Of a stretch of DNA of 64,000 nucleotides, positions 17,662 to 27,910 are shown piece by piece. The notes below the pieces were generated by a model. That model had not been told where the DNA came from and did not search any database. It saw nothing but the letters and a program-made list of their open reading frames with translations. Both the position numbers and the translations under genes were made by a program. The stretch comes from UBA6522 sp965262365 (lineage in GTDB: Bacteria > Pseudomonadota > Gammaproteobacteria > Steroidobacterales > Rariloculaceae): positions 5,208,001-5,272,000 of the forward strand of contig OZ253541.1 in the NCBI GenBank assembly GCA_965262365.1, written 5' to 3'. The stretch's first letter is position 1, and each line of letters opens with the position of its first letter.

Positions 17662-18366
17662 TCAGGGAGCCAGGCGGTCGTCGTAACTTGCGGCTTCGAC
17701 CGTGCAGCCGAACTCGAGTACTTCCAGGTCGACCCGAAGGAACTCGAAGCTCATGTCGAACGGCTCGGCGTAGTTGACTGGATCGGTATGCGTGATTTCC
17801 ACGTACAGGCGGTCGCCCTCGGCCCGATAGCGCTCCACGTAGCGCATCTCGACCGACTGGGGATACCCTTCGGCCTGGCCGCGCGTATCGACGAAGCCCC
17901 GACCGACATCGGCTGTGTCGATTACCAGCGTATCGCCCTCGTAGCGGCCGACGGAGCGGCCCAGGTGAGGGTGATCCGCCACCGTAAAGGGGGCCTCGTC
18001 CACGTTGAGCCCGGGGTCGAGCGGCACGCGGCGCTTGACATCCATGTACTCGAAATCGATCTCCACATGATCATCGTGCAGGCGGATCTCCCAGGGCGGG
18101 TCCGGGATCCCGATGACGTTGGTCAGGCTGGCCGGCCGGCACTCGAGGTCGGGATCGTCCCTGAGCGGCACGTAGTCCGCGACCGCCGCCTGTCCGGCCG
18201 CGGTCAATTCCACGGGCGGGCGCTCCGCGCTCAGTTGCAGCCAGGTGCCCGCAAGTTCGGCCCGTTCGGCGGATGCGATGGACGTCCCGAGGAAAAAAAC
18301 CGCCAGGCATGCGGCCGGGCTCTTGCCGCGGGCTGCCAGGTGCGGTCGGTCGCGCAGGCGGCCCAT
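17662..18366 (-). CDS. Secreted WEGDT-motif protein (YEGDT variant)
   Basis: ATG 18366 shares one base with the stop of the upstream DUF6152 gene (TGATG), giving 234 residues with a signal peptide (ACLAVFFLGTSIASA). Marks are AELAGTWLQL, PPWEIRLHDDHVEIDFEYMD, VGRYEGDTLVIDTADVG, EMRYVERYRAEGDRLYVEI, and a C-terminal LEVLEFGC. It is a shorter, diverged member of the family at 4711 and keeps the DUF6152 pairing, with gene order reversed relative to the first cluster. Confidence 0.72.
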   Translation of the reverse strand: MGRLRDRPHLAARGKSPAACLAVFFLGTSIASAERAELAGTWLQLSAERPPVELTAAGQAAVADYVPLRDDPDLECRPASLTNVIGIPDPPWEIRLHDDHVEIDFEYMDVKRRVPLDPGLNVDEAPFTVADHPHLGRSVGRYEGDTLVIDTADVGRGFVDTRGQAEGYPQSVEMRYVERYRAEGDRLYVEITHTDPVNYAEPFDMSFEFLRVDLEVLEFGCTVEAASYDDRLAP

Positions 18367-18812
18367 CAACGGTCGGGCTCCTCGCACGTCAGTTCGGTGC
18401 CGGCGACCAGCGCGTCGCGAAAGGCGGCATACCCGCAGTCCCTGACGATCGAACCGTCGGGGAGCACCATCGCCCGGGCATAGCCGACATGTTCCAGGCG
18501 CCAACTCGGTATCAGGGTGATGGTCAGCGTATCGCCCACCTTGATGCGGTCGACATCGACGCCGCGCCGGATCAGGTCGTTCCTGGTGCCCCATTCGACC
18601 AGCCAGTGAGAAACGGTGCCGTCTTCCTCGACGACGTCCACTTCAAGGTGCGAATGGGGATTCCTCAGATGGAAGGCTGTCAGCGTGCCGGTGATGTCCT
18701 GGCGGGCGTCCCGGTCGAAGTTTCCGCTGACCGAATGGTGCGCCAGTCCGATTCGAAAGGACAGAAGCACTGTAACGGCAACAAGAATCCGATACGAGAA
18801 ACGAATTTTCAT
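18366..18812 (-). CDS. DUF6152 family secreted protein
   Basis: This 148-residue secreted protein has a signal peptide (YRILVAVTVLLSFRIGLAHH) followed by SVSGNFDRDARQDITGTLTAFHLRNPHSHLEVDV and DGTVSHWLVEWGTRNDL. It keeps the His-His at the mature end but its strand pattern (GNFDRD) differs from those at 6606 and 9466. It leads a three-gene minus-strand operon. Confidence 0.78.
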   Translation of the reverse strand: MKIRFSYRILVAVTVLLSFRIGLAHHSVSGNFDRDARQDITGTLTAFHLRNPHSHLEVDVVEEDGTVSHWLVEWGTRNDLIRRGVDVDRIKVGDTLTITLIPSWRLEHVGYARAMVLPDGSIVRDCGYAAFRDALVAGTELTCEEPDR

Positions 18813-18998
18813 CAGACTTCTCCCTGGCAGCCAACCCGGCTGCGATGCCCAAATCGTTAACGTGGTCCGCCCGCCAAGGGTACCCCACCGCTACATTATG
18901 CACATTGGGCATGCGTCTACACCTGCGTACGGCGCGGGCTTGCGTGGAAAAACCCTTTTCCCTGGTCGTCAGCGCGCCGGTCGCCGGGGCGAAAACTG

Positions 18999-20582
18999 CT
19001 AAGGCGCGGGCGCCGTGGCGCTGCCGGGCGCGTCCGAGCCGCCTCCGTCGTGGAATTCGGTGATGGGCCCCTTCGGGGACAGGTCCTTGCCGGCCAGACC
19101 GGGATGGTCCGGCGCGTAACGGAACGGCGACCATCCCCCGAGAATATTCGTATGCATCGACGTGATCACCGAGGTCACGATGCCGTCTTCGGGTGTCACC
19201 GGGTTGACATACTCCCAGACGACCTCACCGTCGGGCGCCACCTCGACGAGGCGGCCCGGCCTCGCCAGGCTGACCAGCGAATTGCCGTTGGGCAACCGCT
19301 GCACACCCGAGCCGTGGTAACTCACGAACGCGTCCAGTGGGCGGTAGGCGTCGACGATCTGGGTGGAGACCCATCGCGTGACGGGTGGGCTGCGGCCCCT
19401 CGCGTCAACCTCCGGTATAAACGTGTAGCCCGCCTCGGGCGGGTCGACGTAGTGCCCCCGGTCGACGCCGTCGCCGTCAAGGTAAGGGTTGATGACCAGT
19501 ATTTCCGACTGCGCATCGCGGTCGCGTTGCGCTCGCGGTACCGACATGCCGTTATTGAACAACATCAGGTTCCCGGCGCCGGGGAGCCCGTCCTTGATCC
19601 ACTGGATGTCGTGGTTGCCGCCGATCTGGCGGTGGCCCGCGTAGGGCAGGATGAACCACTCCTTGTCGGAGTAGTACGGGAAATCGCCCTGCCCGTAGTT
19701 GGCGGGGTTGCCGAACCGGTACAGGAAGTCTCCGGCTTCGCCGGCCGCAAGGCGCCGGCTCTCCCCGGGATCGCCGGCGACGAAGGTGCCGTCGTGGTCG
19801 ATGATGTAGATCTCGAAGAAGCGATTGGAACTGATGGCGATATGGCCCAGTTCCGGGTTGTAGTCGATGCCGTTGCTGTGCATGTAGTCCACGGAGGGAA
19901 CACCCCAGTTGATGTCCATTCGCCCCGGATGGTCCGCCAGGGTGCGTCCTTCGCCGACATGATTCTTCTTCGACGGAAAACGGTCCTGAATCAGGTGGTC
20001 GCTGAAGTGCCACTCCCATACCACGTTGCCTTCGCGATCGACCTCCACGATGGCATCCATCTGTACATCTTCGTAGCGCTCCGCGCGCGCCGGGTCGGCG
20101 CTCAGCGCGATGACTTCGTCGTGGCTCAAATCGACGTTGGCTATGAACAGCCGCGTGTACTGGTCGAGCGCGGCGTTGTAGATCCGCAGATCGTCGTGAT
20201 GCGGATGGTATGACTCGCGCGTCTCGGAATATTCCCAGAGCACGTTGCCGTCCCAGTCCACCTCGACGAAGCCCGCGCCTCGTTTGCCGCCCACCAGGGT
20301 CCCGTCCTCGGCCAGGTACAGACCCGTGAGATCGGGCCAGTACTTGACGACTTCTCCGGACATGTCGATCAGGTACACACCGTCGACCCGCGACGGGCTC
20401 ACGATGGTGTAGCCGCTGTAGGCCTTGTCCGCGTCCCAATGGACCACTTCCGTCGGTCCGCGGGAGGCTTCATAGGCTGCGGCCGGGCCGCAGGCAAGCA
20501 GTGGCGCCAGAATCGCGGGCAGGAGTTGAAACGACCTCGATACGGACAGGGACAGTGTCGGGTTGCCGGCTGGTCTCATCAT
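18999..20582 (-). CDS. Arylsulfotransferase (ASST)-like secreted protein
   Basis: ATG 20582 (or 20579), preceded on its strand by AGGGGA, gives a ~527-residue protein with a signal peptide (LLPAILAPLLACGPAAA). The body is a beta-propeller typical of ASST-like proteins: GYTIVSPSRVDGVYLIDMSG, ESYHPHHDDLRIYN, VDYMHSNGIDYNPELGHIAI, FEIYIIDHDG, GNHDIQWIKDGLPGAGNLML. ASST moves sulfate between aryl donors and phenols in the periplasm using an active-site His. Several conserved His are present, but I cannot assign the catalytic one. It is divergent from the 2OG oxygenase gene. Confidence 0.78.
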   Translation of the reverse strand: MMRPAGNPTLSLSVSRSFQLLPAILAPLLACGPAAAYEASRGPTEVVHWDADKAYSGYTIVSPSRVDGVYLIDMSGEVVKYWPDLTGLYLAEDGTLVGGKRGAGFVEVDWDGNVLWEYSETRESYHPHHDDLRIYNAALDQYTRLFIANVDLSHDEVIALSADPARAERYEDVQMDAIVEVDREGNVVWEWHFSDHLIQDRFPSKKNHVGEGRTLADHPGRMDINWGVPSVDYMHSNGIDYNPELGHIAISSNRFFEIYIIDHDGTFVAGDPGESRRLAAGEAGDFLYRFGNPANYGQGDFPYYSDKEWFILPYAGHRQIGGNHDIQWIKDGLPGAGNLMLFNNGMSVPRAQRDRDAQSEILVINPYLDGDGVDRGHYVDPPEAGYTFIPEVDARGRSPPVTRWVSTQIVDAYRPLDAFVSYHGSGVQRLPNGNSLVSLARPGRLVEVAPDGEVVWEYVNPVTPEDGIVTSVITSMHTNILGGWSPFRYAPDHPGLAGKDLSPKGPITEFHDGGGSDAPGSATAPAP

Positions 20583-20809
20583 GTTTTCCCCTGGTATTGC
20601 GCGGGATCCCACAGGATCGCCCTTGACTCGTTCTTGCCGGGGCCATCCATGGCATCGACGCTTGTCACCCATATTACAACCCGCGACACTTGCGAGGAAC
20701 TGCCGCAAGGGTTCGCAACCGTCCAAAAATATGGCATCGTCATACGGCCGCAATGCAAGGGGAACCACGGTGGCAACACACGACTCGCCCGGTTGGCCGC
20801 GATACCACG

Positions 20810-21832
20810 ATGATCCCGCAGCTTGATCTCGGCCCCTACCTGGCTGGCAGTGTTGCCGAGCGTGAGGCGCTGGCGCGGGAGTTGCGACGGATCCAGGAGA
20901 ACATCGGCTTCTACGTGGTGGTCAACCATGGCGTTGCCCGGGAGCCGATCCAGCGGGCCTACGCGGCGCTGCGCAAATTCTTCGCGTTGCCGCTTCAGGA
21001 GAAGCTCGGGATCAGGATCAACGAGAAGTCGGTGGGCTATATCCCGGTGCGGTCCACGGTCTACGTCACGTCGAAGATCAACCGCAACACCCGGCCCGAC
21101 CTCAACGAGACCATCACCATTGCCAGGGAACGGCCACACGACGATCCGGACATTCTCGCGGGGTTGCGGTTCGTGGGTCCGAATCAATGGCCCGCGGTGC
21201 TGCCGGGGTTCCGGGACGCGATGATCGCCTACCAGGAGGCGATGTCCGCGCTGGGCTACGCCATGCTGCCACTCTACGCCCGTGCGCTGGACCTGCCGGC
21301 GGACTGGTTCGCGCCGCATTTCACGCGCCCGACCTGGTGGATCCGCAACACCTACTACGCGGCCATGGAACCGGAGAACAACCAGTTCGGCATCTCGCCC
21401 CATTCCGACCATGGCTTCATCACGTTGCTGCCCATGTCGGAGGTGTCGGGTCTGGAAATCCTGAGCCCTGCGGGCGAATGGATCCCGGCCGCGCCGGTGG
21501 AAGACGGGATCATCGTCAACACGGGCGAGTTTCTCAACCGCTGGTCCAACGGCCGGTTCATGGCCACGCCGCACCGGGTGGTGGCGCCGGAGAAGGACCG
21601 GTATTCCATGGCCATGTTCTTCAACCCGAATCCCGAAACGCTGGCCGATCCGCTGCCGAGTTGCGTGACGGCGGAGCATCCGGCCGCTTACGAGCCGGTC
21701 AGCCTCATCGACTACATGTCCTGGTACATCGACAGCAACTATCGGCGCGAGGCTGGGGGGGCACAGGCAGGCGGGGCACAGGCCGGCGAAGCATCGGCGG
21801 CCCGTCCCGGTGGGCGGCAGCACTCCCGATAA
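20810..21832 (+). CDS. 2OG-Fe(II) oxygenase, isopenicillin N synthase-like
   Basis: ATG 20810 (MIPQLDLGPYLAG) gives ~340 residues of the isopenicillin N synthase/2-oxoglutarate dioxygenase family. The DIOX_N part has ENIGFYVVVNHGV and ALPLQEKLGI. The Fe ligands are His and Asp of SPHSDHGF and the distal His of ATPHRVV, and RYSMAMF is the 2-oxoglutarate-binding RxS. The C-terminus ends in a GGAQA repeat encoded by a 15-bp tandem repeat. It is followed by an LD-carboxypeptidase gene 16 bp downstream. Substrate unknown. Confidence 0.88.
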   Translation: MIPQLDLGPYLAGSVAEREALARELRRIQENIGFYVVVNHGVAREPIQRAYAALRKFFALPLQEKLGIRINEKSVGYIPVRSTVYVTSKINRNTRPDLNETITIARERPHDDPDILAGLRFVGPNQWPAVLPGFRDAMIAYQEAMSALGYAMLPLYARALDLPADWFAPHFTRPTWWIRNTYYAAMEPENNQFGISPHSDHGFITLLPMSEVSGLEILSPAGEWIPAAPVEDGIIVNTGEFLNRWSNGRFMATPHRVVAPEKDRYSMAMFFNPNPETLADPLPSCVTAEHPAAYEPVSLIDYMSWYIDSNYRREAGGAQAGGAQAGEASAARPGGRQHSR

Positions 21833-21848
21833 CACAGCAGGAGCTGAC

Positions 21849-22904
21849 ATGACCGAGATTACACGCAGACATCTCCTTGCCGGCGCGGTGGCCGGCGGCG
21901 CGGCGCTGGCAGCGGTTACCGCGACCCGTTCCCAGACGGCCTCCCCGACCGCGGCGCCCACGCGGCCGGCGCGGCTACGCGAGGGCGACCTGGTGGCGCT
22001 CGTTGCTCCGGCATCCGTGACCTACGATGAGGACCAGTTGCTGGTGGCCGTGGAGTCGCTTGAAGCTCTCGGGCTGCGCGTGCGAGTGGGCGAGCATGTG
22101 ATGTCGCGCTATGGATACCTTGCGGGCCCCGATCCGGACCGGGCGGCGGATATCAATGCCGCCTTCGCCGACGACGAAGTGCGCGGAGTCGTCGCCCTGC
22201 GAGGCGGTTGGGGCGCCTCCCGCGCGCTACCCTTCATCGACTTCGACCTGATCGCGGCCAATCCCAAGGTCGTGCTCGGCTACAGCGATATCACCTCGCT
22301 GCTGCTGGCGCTGCTGGCGCGATCGAACCTGGTTGGTTTCCACGGACCCAACGCGACTTCGCCATGGAGCGTGTTCACCACCCGGGAGATGCGGCGAGTC
22401 GTCTTCGACGGCGAGATGCCGCTGATGCGTAATCCGCGTCTGCGCAACGGCACGCTGGCGGTTCGACAGTTCCGCACCTGGCCCATCGTTCCGGGCCGCG
22501 CCCGGGGGCGGCTGGTGGGCGGCAACCTCACACTGTTCGCTGCCTTGGCGGGCTCGCCGTACTTCCCCGACACGACCGGCGCAATCGTGTTCCTGGAGGA
22601 GGTCGAGGAGTACATATACCGCTGCGACCGGATGCTCACCCAGTTGGCATTGGCGGGGGTGTTCGAGAAGGCGGCGGGCGTGGTGTTCGGCGGCTTTACC
22701 GACTGCGGCGTCTCACCCAACGGCTACGGGCGGTTTTCGCTCAACGATGTCTTTCAGCACCACATGGTGCCGCTCGGAAAACCGGCTTTCTCGGGCGCAA
22801 TGTTCGGGCATATCGCGCAGAAGCGGACCCTGCCAGTTGGGGCCATGGCGGAGATTGACGCTGAGGCGGGTACAATCGAGTTGCTGGAGCCGGCGGTGAT
22901 CTGA
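21849..22904 (+). CDS. LD-carboxypeptidase (peptidase S66), Tat-exported
   Basis: ATG 21849 gives a twin-arginine signal (TRRHLLAGAVAGGAALAAV). The body is a peptidase S66: EGDLVALVAPAS at the start, the nucleophile Ser in LGYSDITSLL, Glu in FLEEVEEY and His in GHIAQKRTLPVG complete the Ser-Glu-His triad. LdcA-type enzymes normally trim the terminal D-Ala of murein tetrapeptides in the cytoplasm. A Tat signal implies periplasmic action, or action on a related peptide. Normal length (~351 residues). Confidence 0.87.
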   Translation: MTEITRRHLLAGAVAGGAALAAVTATRSQTASPTAAPTRPARLREGDLVALVAPASVTYDEDQLLVAVESLEALGLRVRVGEHVMSRYGYLAGPDPDRAADINAAFADDEVRGVVALRGGWGASRALPFIDFDLIAANPKVVLGYSDITSLLLALLARSNLVGFHGPNATSPWSVFTTREMRRVVFDGEMPLMRNPRLRNGTLAVRQFRTWPIVPGRARGRLVGGNLTLFAALAGSPYFPDTTGAIVFLEEVEEYIYRCDRMLTQLALAGVFEKAAGVVFGGFTDCGVSPNGYGRFSLNDVFQHHMVPLGKPAFSGAMFGHIAQKRTLPVGAMAEIDAEAGTIELLEPAVI

Positions 22905-22919
22905 CCGGCGCGTTTCGGG

Positions 22920-22948
22920 ATCGTGCCCCTGGCCTTCGTTCGCGCCGC
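22920..22948. repeat. 29-bp exact copy of mosaic-gene coding sequence
   Basis: Bases 22920-22948 are identical to 23638-23666 inside the first mosaic gene (coding IVPLAFVRA). The flanks are unrelated. It lies 16 bp after the LD-carboxypeptidase stop and looks like a remnant of recombination involving a mosaic gene copy. The rest of 22905-23250 holds only a palindrome and no supported gene. Confidence 0.6.
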
Positions 22949-23034
22949 AGTTCTGTCGCTGAGGCCACGAGCCACCGCGACTCGGCGCGCGCCTTTCCGT
23001 AACTTCATTAATCCCATAGGAATATAAACGCCTC

Positions 23035-23056
23035 ATCTCCCCAATATTGGGGAGAT
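23035..23056. promoter_or_regulatory. Perfect 22-bp palindrome upstream of mosaic gene 1
   Basis: ATCTCCCC-AATATT-GGGGAGAT is a perfect palindrome ~200 bp upstream of the likely start. A near match (CCCCAATTTTGGGG) occurs at 37525, ahead of the LuxR/MalT-like regulator. It could be a dimer-binding operator or the stem of a short terminator after the LD-carboxypeptidase gene. Confidence 0.4.
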
Positions 23057-23250
23057 ACTCGGGCGCGCGAGTCGCCTATATTGGACGTGTTTGGATTTCG
23101 GGCGCTCGTCCGGAGACCGTAGGGCGGCGACTGCCCGTCCCGAAGCTCGCCCGGGCGTTCGTCGCGAGCCGAAGATCGCGGTTATCGAATGGGTTCGAGG
23201 GGAAGGGTCACGGCCTTATCGCGCACATCGCCGACAACGGCCGCAAAATC

Positions 23251-26200
23251 GTGTTGAACAGCCCGACCAACCTCGCCCGGATCCCGCACGTTCTGCGTAT
23301 TTTCCGACGCCTTGCCCTCGCGGGTCTGCTGTTTTTTGCTTCGGCGGCGCAAGCCGAACACTATTCGGTGCCGCTGCTGGTGCCCGCGGGCACATCGAGC
23401 GAGCCGCAGGGGGTGCTGCGGATCCTCAACGGCACGGACGAGTCCGGGACGGTGGAGATCTACGCCATCAATGACACGGGCACGCGCTCAGGGCCCGCCA
23501 CCTTCACGCTGAACGCCTCGGCGGCGGCGCAGTTCACGGCCACCGACCTTCAGTCCGGTAACGCGACCCTGGGATTGACCGGGGGTATCGGTACGGACGT
23601 GGGCGATGCGCGCCTTCAGATCGAGACGGATCTTTCCATCGTGCCCCTGGCCTTCGTTCGCGCCGCCGACGGCACACTGAGCGCGATGCACGATACGGTG
23701 CGCGGTGCCTCGGTCGGCGGATCGGACGGTTATTGCGCCAGGGAAAGCCCTGGAGAGGAGAATGCTATGAATTGAAACTGAAACCTCTCGTAGCGATCCA
23801 GCGGGTTCGACTCCCGCCCGGCAAAGGCGCAGCCCGCCAGCCGGAAGCAAGTCTTGCGTGGCGCGCGGCAACGCCCGTCGTGAAGCGTAGACAGCAGGTG
23901 ATGAAGCGGCGGAGGAAGCCTCGAAATCGGAATCGATGACGCCTTCATTGTTAATCGTGTGGGGGCAGCACCGGAAGCGCCGCTATTGGTGAGGCGCAAC
24001 GGGTCGTCCGGGGTCGTGGACCGGCGCAGAGTCACGGAATGGATCGCCTGGGAACCTGGGAGGTCCTGCTCACGCCCACGGGCAACGACGCTGGAAGGGG
24101 ATTGCCAGCATAAATCCAGACCCCGGCCCGTCGCCGGGCCTGCACGGCGGCGGGACCGCCCGATGCGGACACGAATTCCGACAGGCACCCGTGGAACCGG
24201 CTGGCGAAAACAATAAGCCGAAGGACATGCGAGGGCAGGAAGTCGTAGCGCCTTGATAGTACCTGTGAAGGCGGGGAACCGTGGCCCTCGGGACCCGCTG
24301 GAGGGAAGCGGGGCGTCACTTGTACAGAGCCACTGATGGGAAACGCTGGAGGAAACGCTGAGTTCCACAAACACGTACACGAAACAGCAGTGGATAGCCG
24401 AACAGGCGAGGGAGCGGTCTTCCTCAACCTGCGGATCAAGGACGAAACTCCTTGAGCGAACCTGTCAGGTGAGGAACCGAGTGCGTCAATCGCGCACGCT
24501 CGGGTCTGCGGGGGGAGGGGCTCGGTAACGACCCCTCCTACCCGGCCACCTACGAAGTGCCGATCTTCAACCCCGCCAGCGAGGCCACCCAGGTGAGCCG
24601 GCTGCGGCTGATCAATCCGGGCGATGCGGCGGCGGCGGTGACGATCGGCGGACGCGATGACAGCAGTGCCGCGGCCACCGGTGGAGACGTGACGCTGACG
24701 CTGGCGGCGGGCGGGGCGCAGACGCTGACCGCGCAGCAACTGGAGGCGGGCGACAGCAGCGTCACGGGCCAGTTGGGCGCGGGCACCGGCAAGTGGCGGC
24801 TGGCGGTGTCGTCGGACCAGCCGTTGCAGGTGGCGAACATTGTCGCGGCCACCGCCGGGTATTGGAACAACCTTTCAACGACCGCGGTGCCGGGTGCGGC
24901 GCCGGCGGATCTTGAGGCGTTCAACGAACGTTTCGTCGGGAATGCGGTTGTGTACGTCACGGAAAGCAACCGCTTCACGCTCAATGCGCAGACGGGCGAA
25001 CGGTTCACCGAGACGGCGGAGATCGACGGTGTTTCTACCACCTACATGGGCAGCTACGGCTATGCCGGGCTTGGCCCTGACGCGGGCCGATTGACGCTCA
25101 CCTACGACGACGGCGACGAATGCGCTGCGAACCTGTACTTCTCCACGCACACAACGGGCTGGTTCGCCTCGAACTGTACCGGCAGCGATTACCCGGCGGA
25201 CGGGACGTGGCTGGGCGGGAGCTGGTCCGTTGAGGATGACGAGGACGGCGGCGGTGAGGTTGTGGAGTCCGCGTATGAGATTGATGACACGCTTCCCGGC
25301 GTACCCGCGTCCGGTCAGTTCGAACCAGCGACGACGTCTGGTGCAAGTGTCACAGCCACCGCCGACGGCACGACGATCGAGTTGAATGACGGTGGGTACT
25401 TCGAGCTGAGCGACGGCACGAGATACACCTGCACGGCGACGGACGGATGCACCATTGAGAACGGGACCGTCACCCGGGGCACCGTGACCGGGCGTGCGGC
25501 GGGTTCGGGCGAAGTGGATCGTTTCCCGAGTTTCCGCGCTGCAGTCAGCCCGGGTGACCAGACCTACACCGTTGGCACGGGGATCGATGCATTGACCCTG
25601 CCGGAGGCCAGCGGCGGCAACGGCACCCTGGCCTACAGCCTCTCGCCCAACGTGCCCGGGTTGACGTTCAGCGCCACCGCGCGCCAGCTCACCGGCACGC
25701 CTTCCACGGCGGGCACGTACGCCATGACGTACACCGTGACGGATGAGGACGGCGACACCGATACGCTCAGCTTCACCATCACGGTGGACACCGACACGAC
25801 CCAGACAGGTTCCTTGGGCGAGTGCTATGTGAGTCTGTCGGTGAGCATTGGACAGAGCTGTACCTATCCCGGAACGACGGACGCGTTCAGCGTCAACGAA
25901 CGGGGCCGGGGTTCTTTCCTGACGTTCCTGGCCGGCATCCGGATCCGGATCGCCAACCAGACGATCAACGAGCGGGTCTACGATTTCGAGGCCTCGCACC
26001 AGGGTGACGGGGTGTGGCGGATCGACCGGGTGGCCGGCAGCACCGAGGCACCCACCCGCACCGTGGCCGCTCGGTTCGACCACAGCAGCGCGTTCCCGCA
26101 ACTCCCCGAGGACTGGTGGCATTACCGAGAGGGACTGGAGGAATTTAACTGGTACCTGCAAACCTACAACTTTGCGAAGTACGTGGGTTACCAGGATCTG

Positions 26201-27832
26201 CTGGTGAAGTTCGACCGGCATCTTCCGGCCGGCAGGGGGCTGACCGTGCTGCAAGCGGAGAGTTCGCACACCCCCGATTCGGCGGGGAACGTGCTGCATC
26301 TGTTCGGCAATCCGGTGTTTGATTCGCACAGTGCGATGGTGGCAGGCTATCTCACGGAAAGGCAGTCGTACCCGTTGCACTGGACGGGCTACCAGACTTT
26401 CTCGCTGTACCTCGACAACTTCCACGCGTCGACGACCGCGAATCTTCGAACATTCGCCGCCGGCCTCGGGAGCGGCCCGACCTATCCCGAGACAAGCTAC
26501 GACGGCACGGCGCTCACGCCGGCCAAGCTGCTCAACGTCAGCAACTCGAACGGCGGGGGCGCCGAAACCACCAGGCACTTCGACAAGTTCGTCGAGGAGA
26601 ACGACCTCGTGGCGTGCTCGGCGGTGAGCGGCGGGGCGGGCGGCAACTGGACCACCAGCGGCAACGCCTACAACAGCATCACGGTGCACCACACCCGCTT
26701 CCACGAGAGCATATTCGAGGGCGCCAAAGTGAACGATCACGGCGAGCCGCGCTACAAGCCGGACCTGTTGACGTGGTCGGGCGAGGGCAGGGCATCGAGT
26801 TATTCAGCGCCGACGGTGTGTTCGGCGGCGGCGATGATGCTCGAACGCGCACAGGTGGACGCCGGGGTCGCCAATGCGTACAACAGCGTCGCCGTCAAGG
26901 CGATCCTGATGGCCGGGGGGACGCGTTTCAACTATCGGATCAGCTCGCACTGGAGCGACGTGCAGGTGGTGAATGAGGAGGAGCTCGTTAGCGAGCCGCT
27001 GTTCGGGTGGGGGGAGTGGGAAAGAACCTCGGATGTGCTGCCGCTGAGCCCGAAGTACGGCGCAGGGGGCCTGAACATGCTGGCGGCATACGAGATCCTC
27101 GATGCGGGAGAGTTCGACGCGGGCACCGATGCGGTGGGCGCCAGGGGATGGGACTATGCCGAGGGCCACGCGGTCGGGGATACGTCGACGTACCCGATTT
27201 CGCTCGACCGAGAGACAGTTTTCTCCGCGCTGCTGGTCTGGCACCGGTACGTCGACGACGCCTTCGCCAGCCACCTGCCCGACTACGAGATGAGCGTCTA
27301 CGACGACGCGGATACTCGCGTCGCGTTCAGCGACAGCGTTACGTCCAATGTGGAGCTGATCGAGGCGAAGCTGGCGGCGGGGGACTACCGTGTTTCGGTG
27401 CGGGTGAAGTCGGACGGCGGCAGCACGGACGGCCTCTCCTACGGTCTGGCGTGGATCGGCAAGGAGGTGCTGGCGCCGCCGGTGGATGTGGTGCTGGACG
27501 AGTCGGAAACCGAGTGGACGGTCTCCTGGCAGGAGCAGTCGGACCGCAGGTACCGCGTCAGCGTCGCCACCGACGCCGGATTTTCGGGCATCGACCGGGA
27601 GGTGTTCGTGGATGGCGGGAGTTACGGGTACGCGGTGCCCGATGACGGGACGCAACGGTACTTCCGGGTGTATGCGTATCCCGAGGATGGAATGGTGGCG
27701 TACCAATACCCGTCGGTGCCGGTTACGGTCCAGCCCCCGGAGGCGCAACCGGCCGGAATCGCCGTCGCCACTGTGGACCGTTTGCTCGCGGATGCGGTTC
27801 GAGCCGAGGGACTTCAAATGGTCGGAATGTGA
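23251..27832 (+). CDS. Mosaic secreted protein 1, split by an intron-like insert; divergent subtilase cargo
   Basis: Exon 1 is 23251-23732 and exon 2 is 24547-27832. Removing the 814-bp insert restores the frame across a Tyr codon, as in the uninterrupted paralog at 40598. GTG 23251 is a tentative start; a TTG at 23047 is also in frame. Order: signal peptide (LALAGLLFFASAAQA); N-module with VPLLVPAGTSS; NERFVGNAVVYVTE module; GTTIELNDGGYFELSDG module; He_PIG Ig domain (~25550-25790); RGRGSFLTFLAG module (~25810-26050). The C-terminal cargo looks like a diverged S8 peptidase: HSAMVAGYL holds the His (26327) and ASSYSAP the Ser (26798), but the DTG Asp region reads LQAESS. Probably an extracellular protease-like protein. 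Confidence 0.75.
23733..24546 (+). mobile_element. ORF-less group II intron-like element, copy 1
   Basis: This 814-bp insert lies in mosaic gene 1. The 5' end (TTGCGCC, near the GTGYG consensus) begins with a CCAGGG/CCCTGG hairpin and a GAGAGG/CCTCTC helix, as in domain I. Near the 3' end, 24474-24506 folds as a domain V: 8-bp lower helix, CG bulge, 5-bp upper helix. Then 24507-24546 forms a domain VI (GGAGGGG/CCCCTCC) with a bulged A at 24540, seven bases from the 3' end. No reverse transcriptase is encoded. Oddities: the lower helix reads GAACC instead of GAGCC, giving an A-G mismatch at the triad, and the 3' end is GC rather than AY. AACCGT at 24277 could pair with exon ACGGTT. By eye it is identical to 46399-47212. 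Confidence 0.72.
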
Positions 27833-27910
27833 CACCGGGCAACGGAAGTCCCCACCGGCCCCAGCCACGCTCGCCAGCGGGAAACCGCAAGACCCGGGCC
27901 GCCTGAACCG

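Noticed and set aside
23790..23825. tRNA-like T arm (GCGGGTTCGACTCCCGC) inside the intron-like element
   Set aside because: The stem-loop matches the T-arm consensus, but no acceptor, D or anticodon arms surround it. It is more simply a helix of domain I.
23730..24380. 216-codon minus-strand open frame inside the intron-like element, repeated at 46396-47046
   Set aside because: Its identity in both copies follows from the DNA identity. It has no domain, no ribosome site, and covers the conserved RNA folds on the other strand.
24875..26740. 621-codon open frame antisense to mosaic gene 1, with similar ones opposite mosaic genes 2 and 3
   Set aside because: The repeated appearance reflects the shared sense-strand modules. 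The antisense products are Arg/Gly/Val-rich with no domain.
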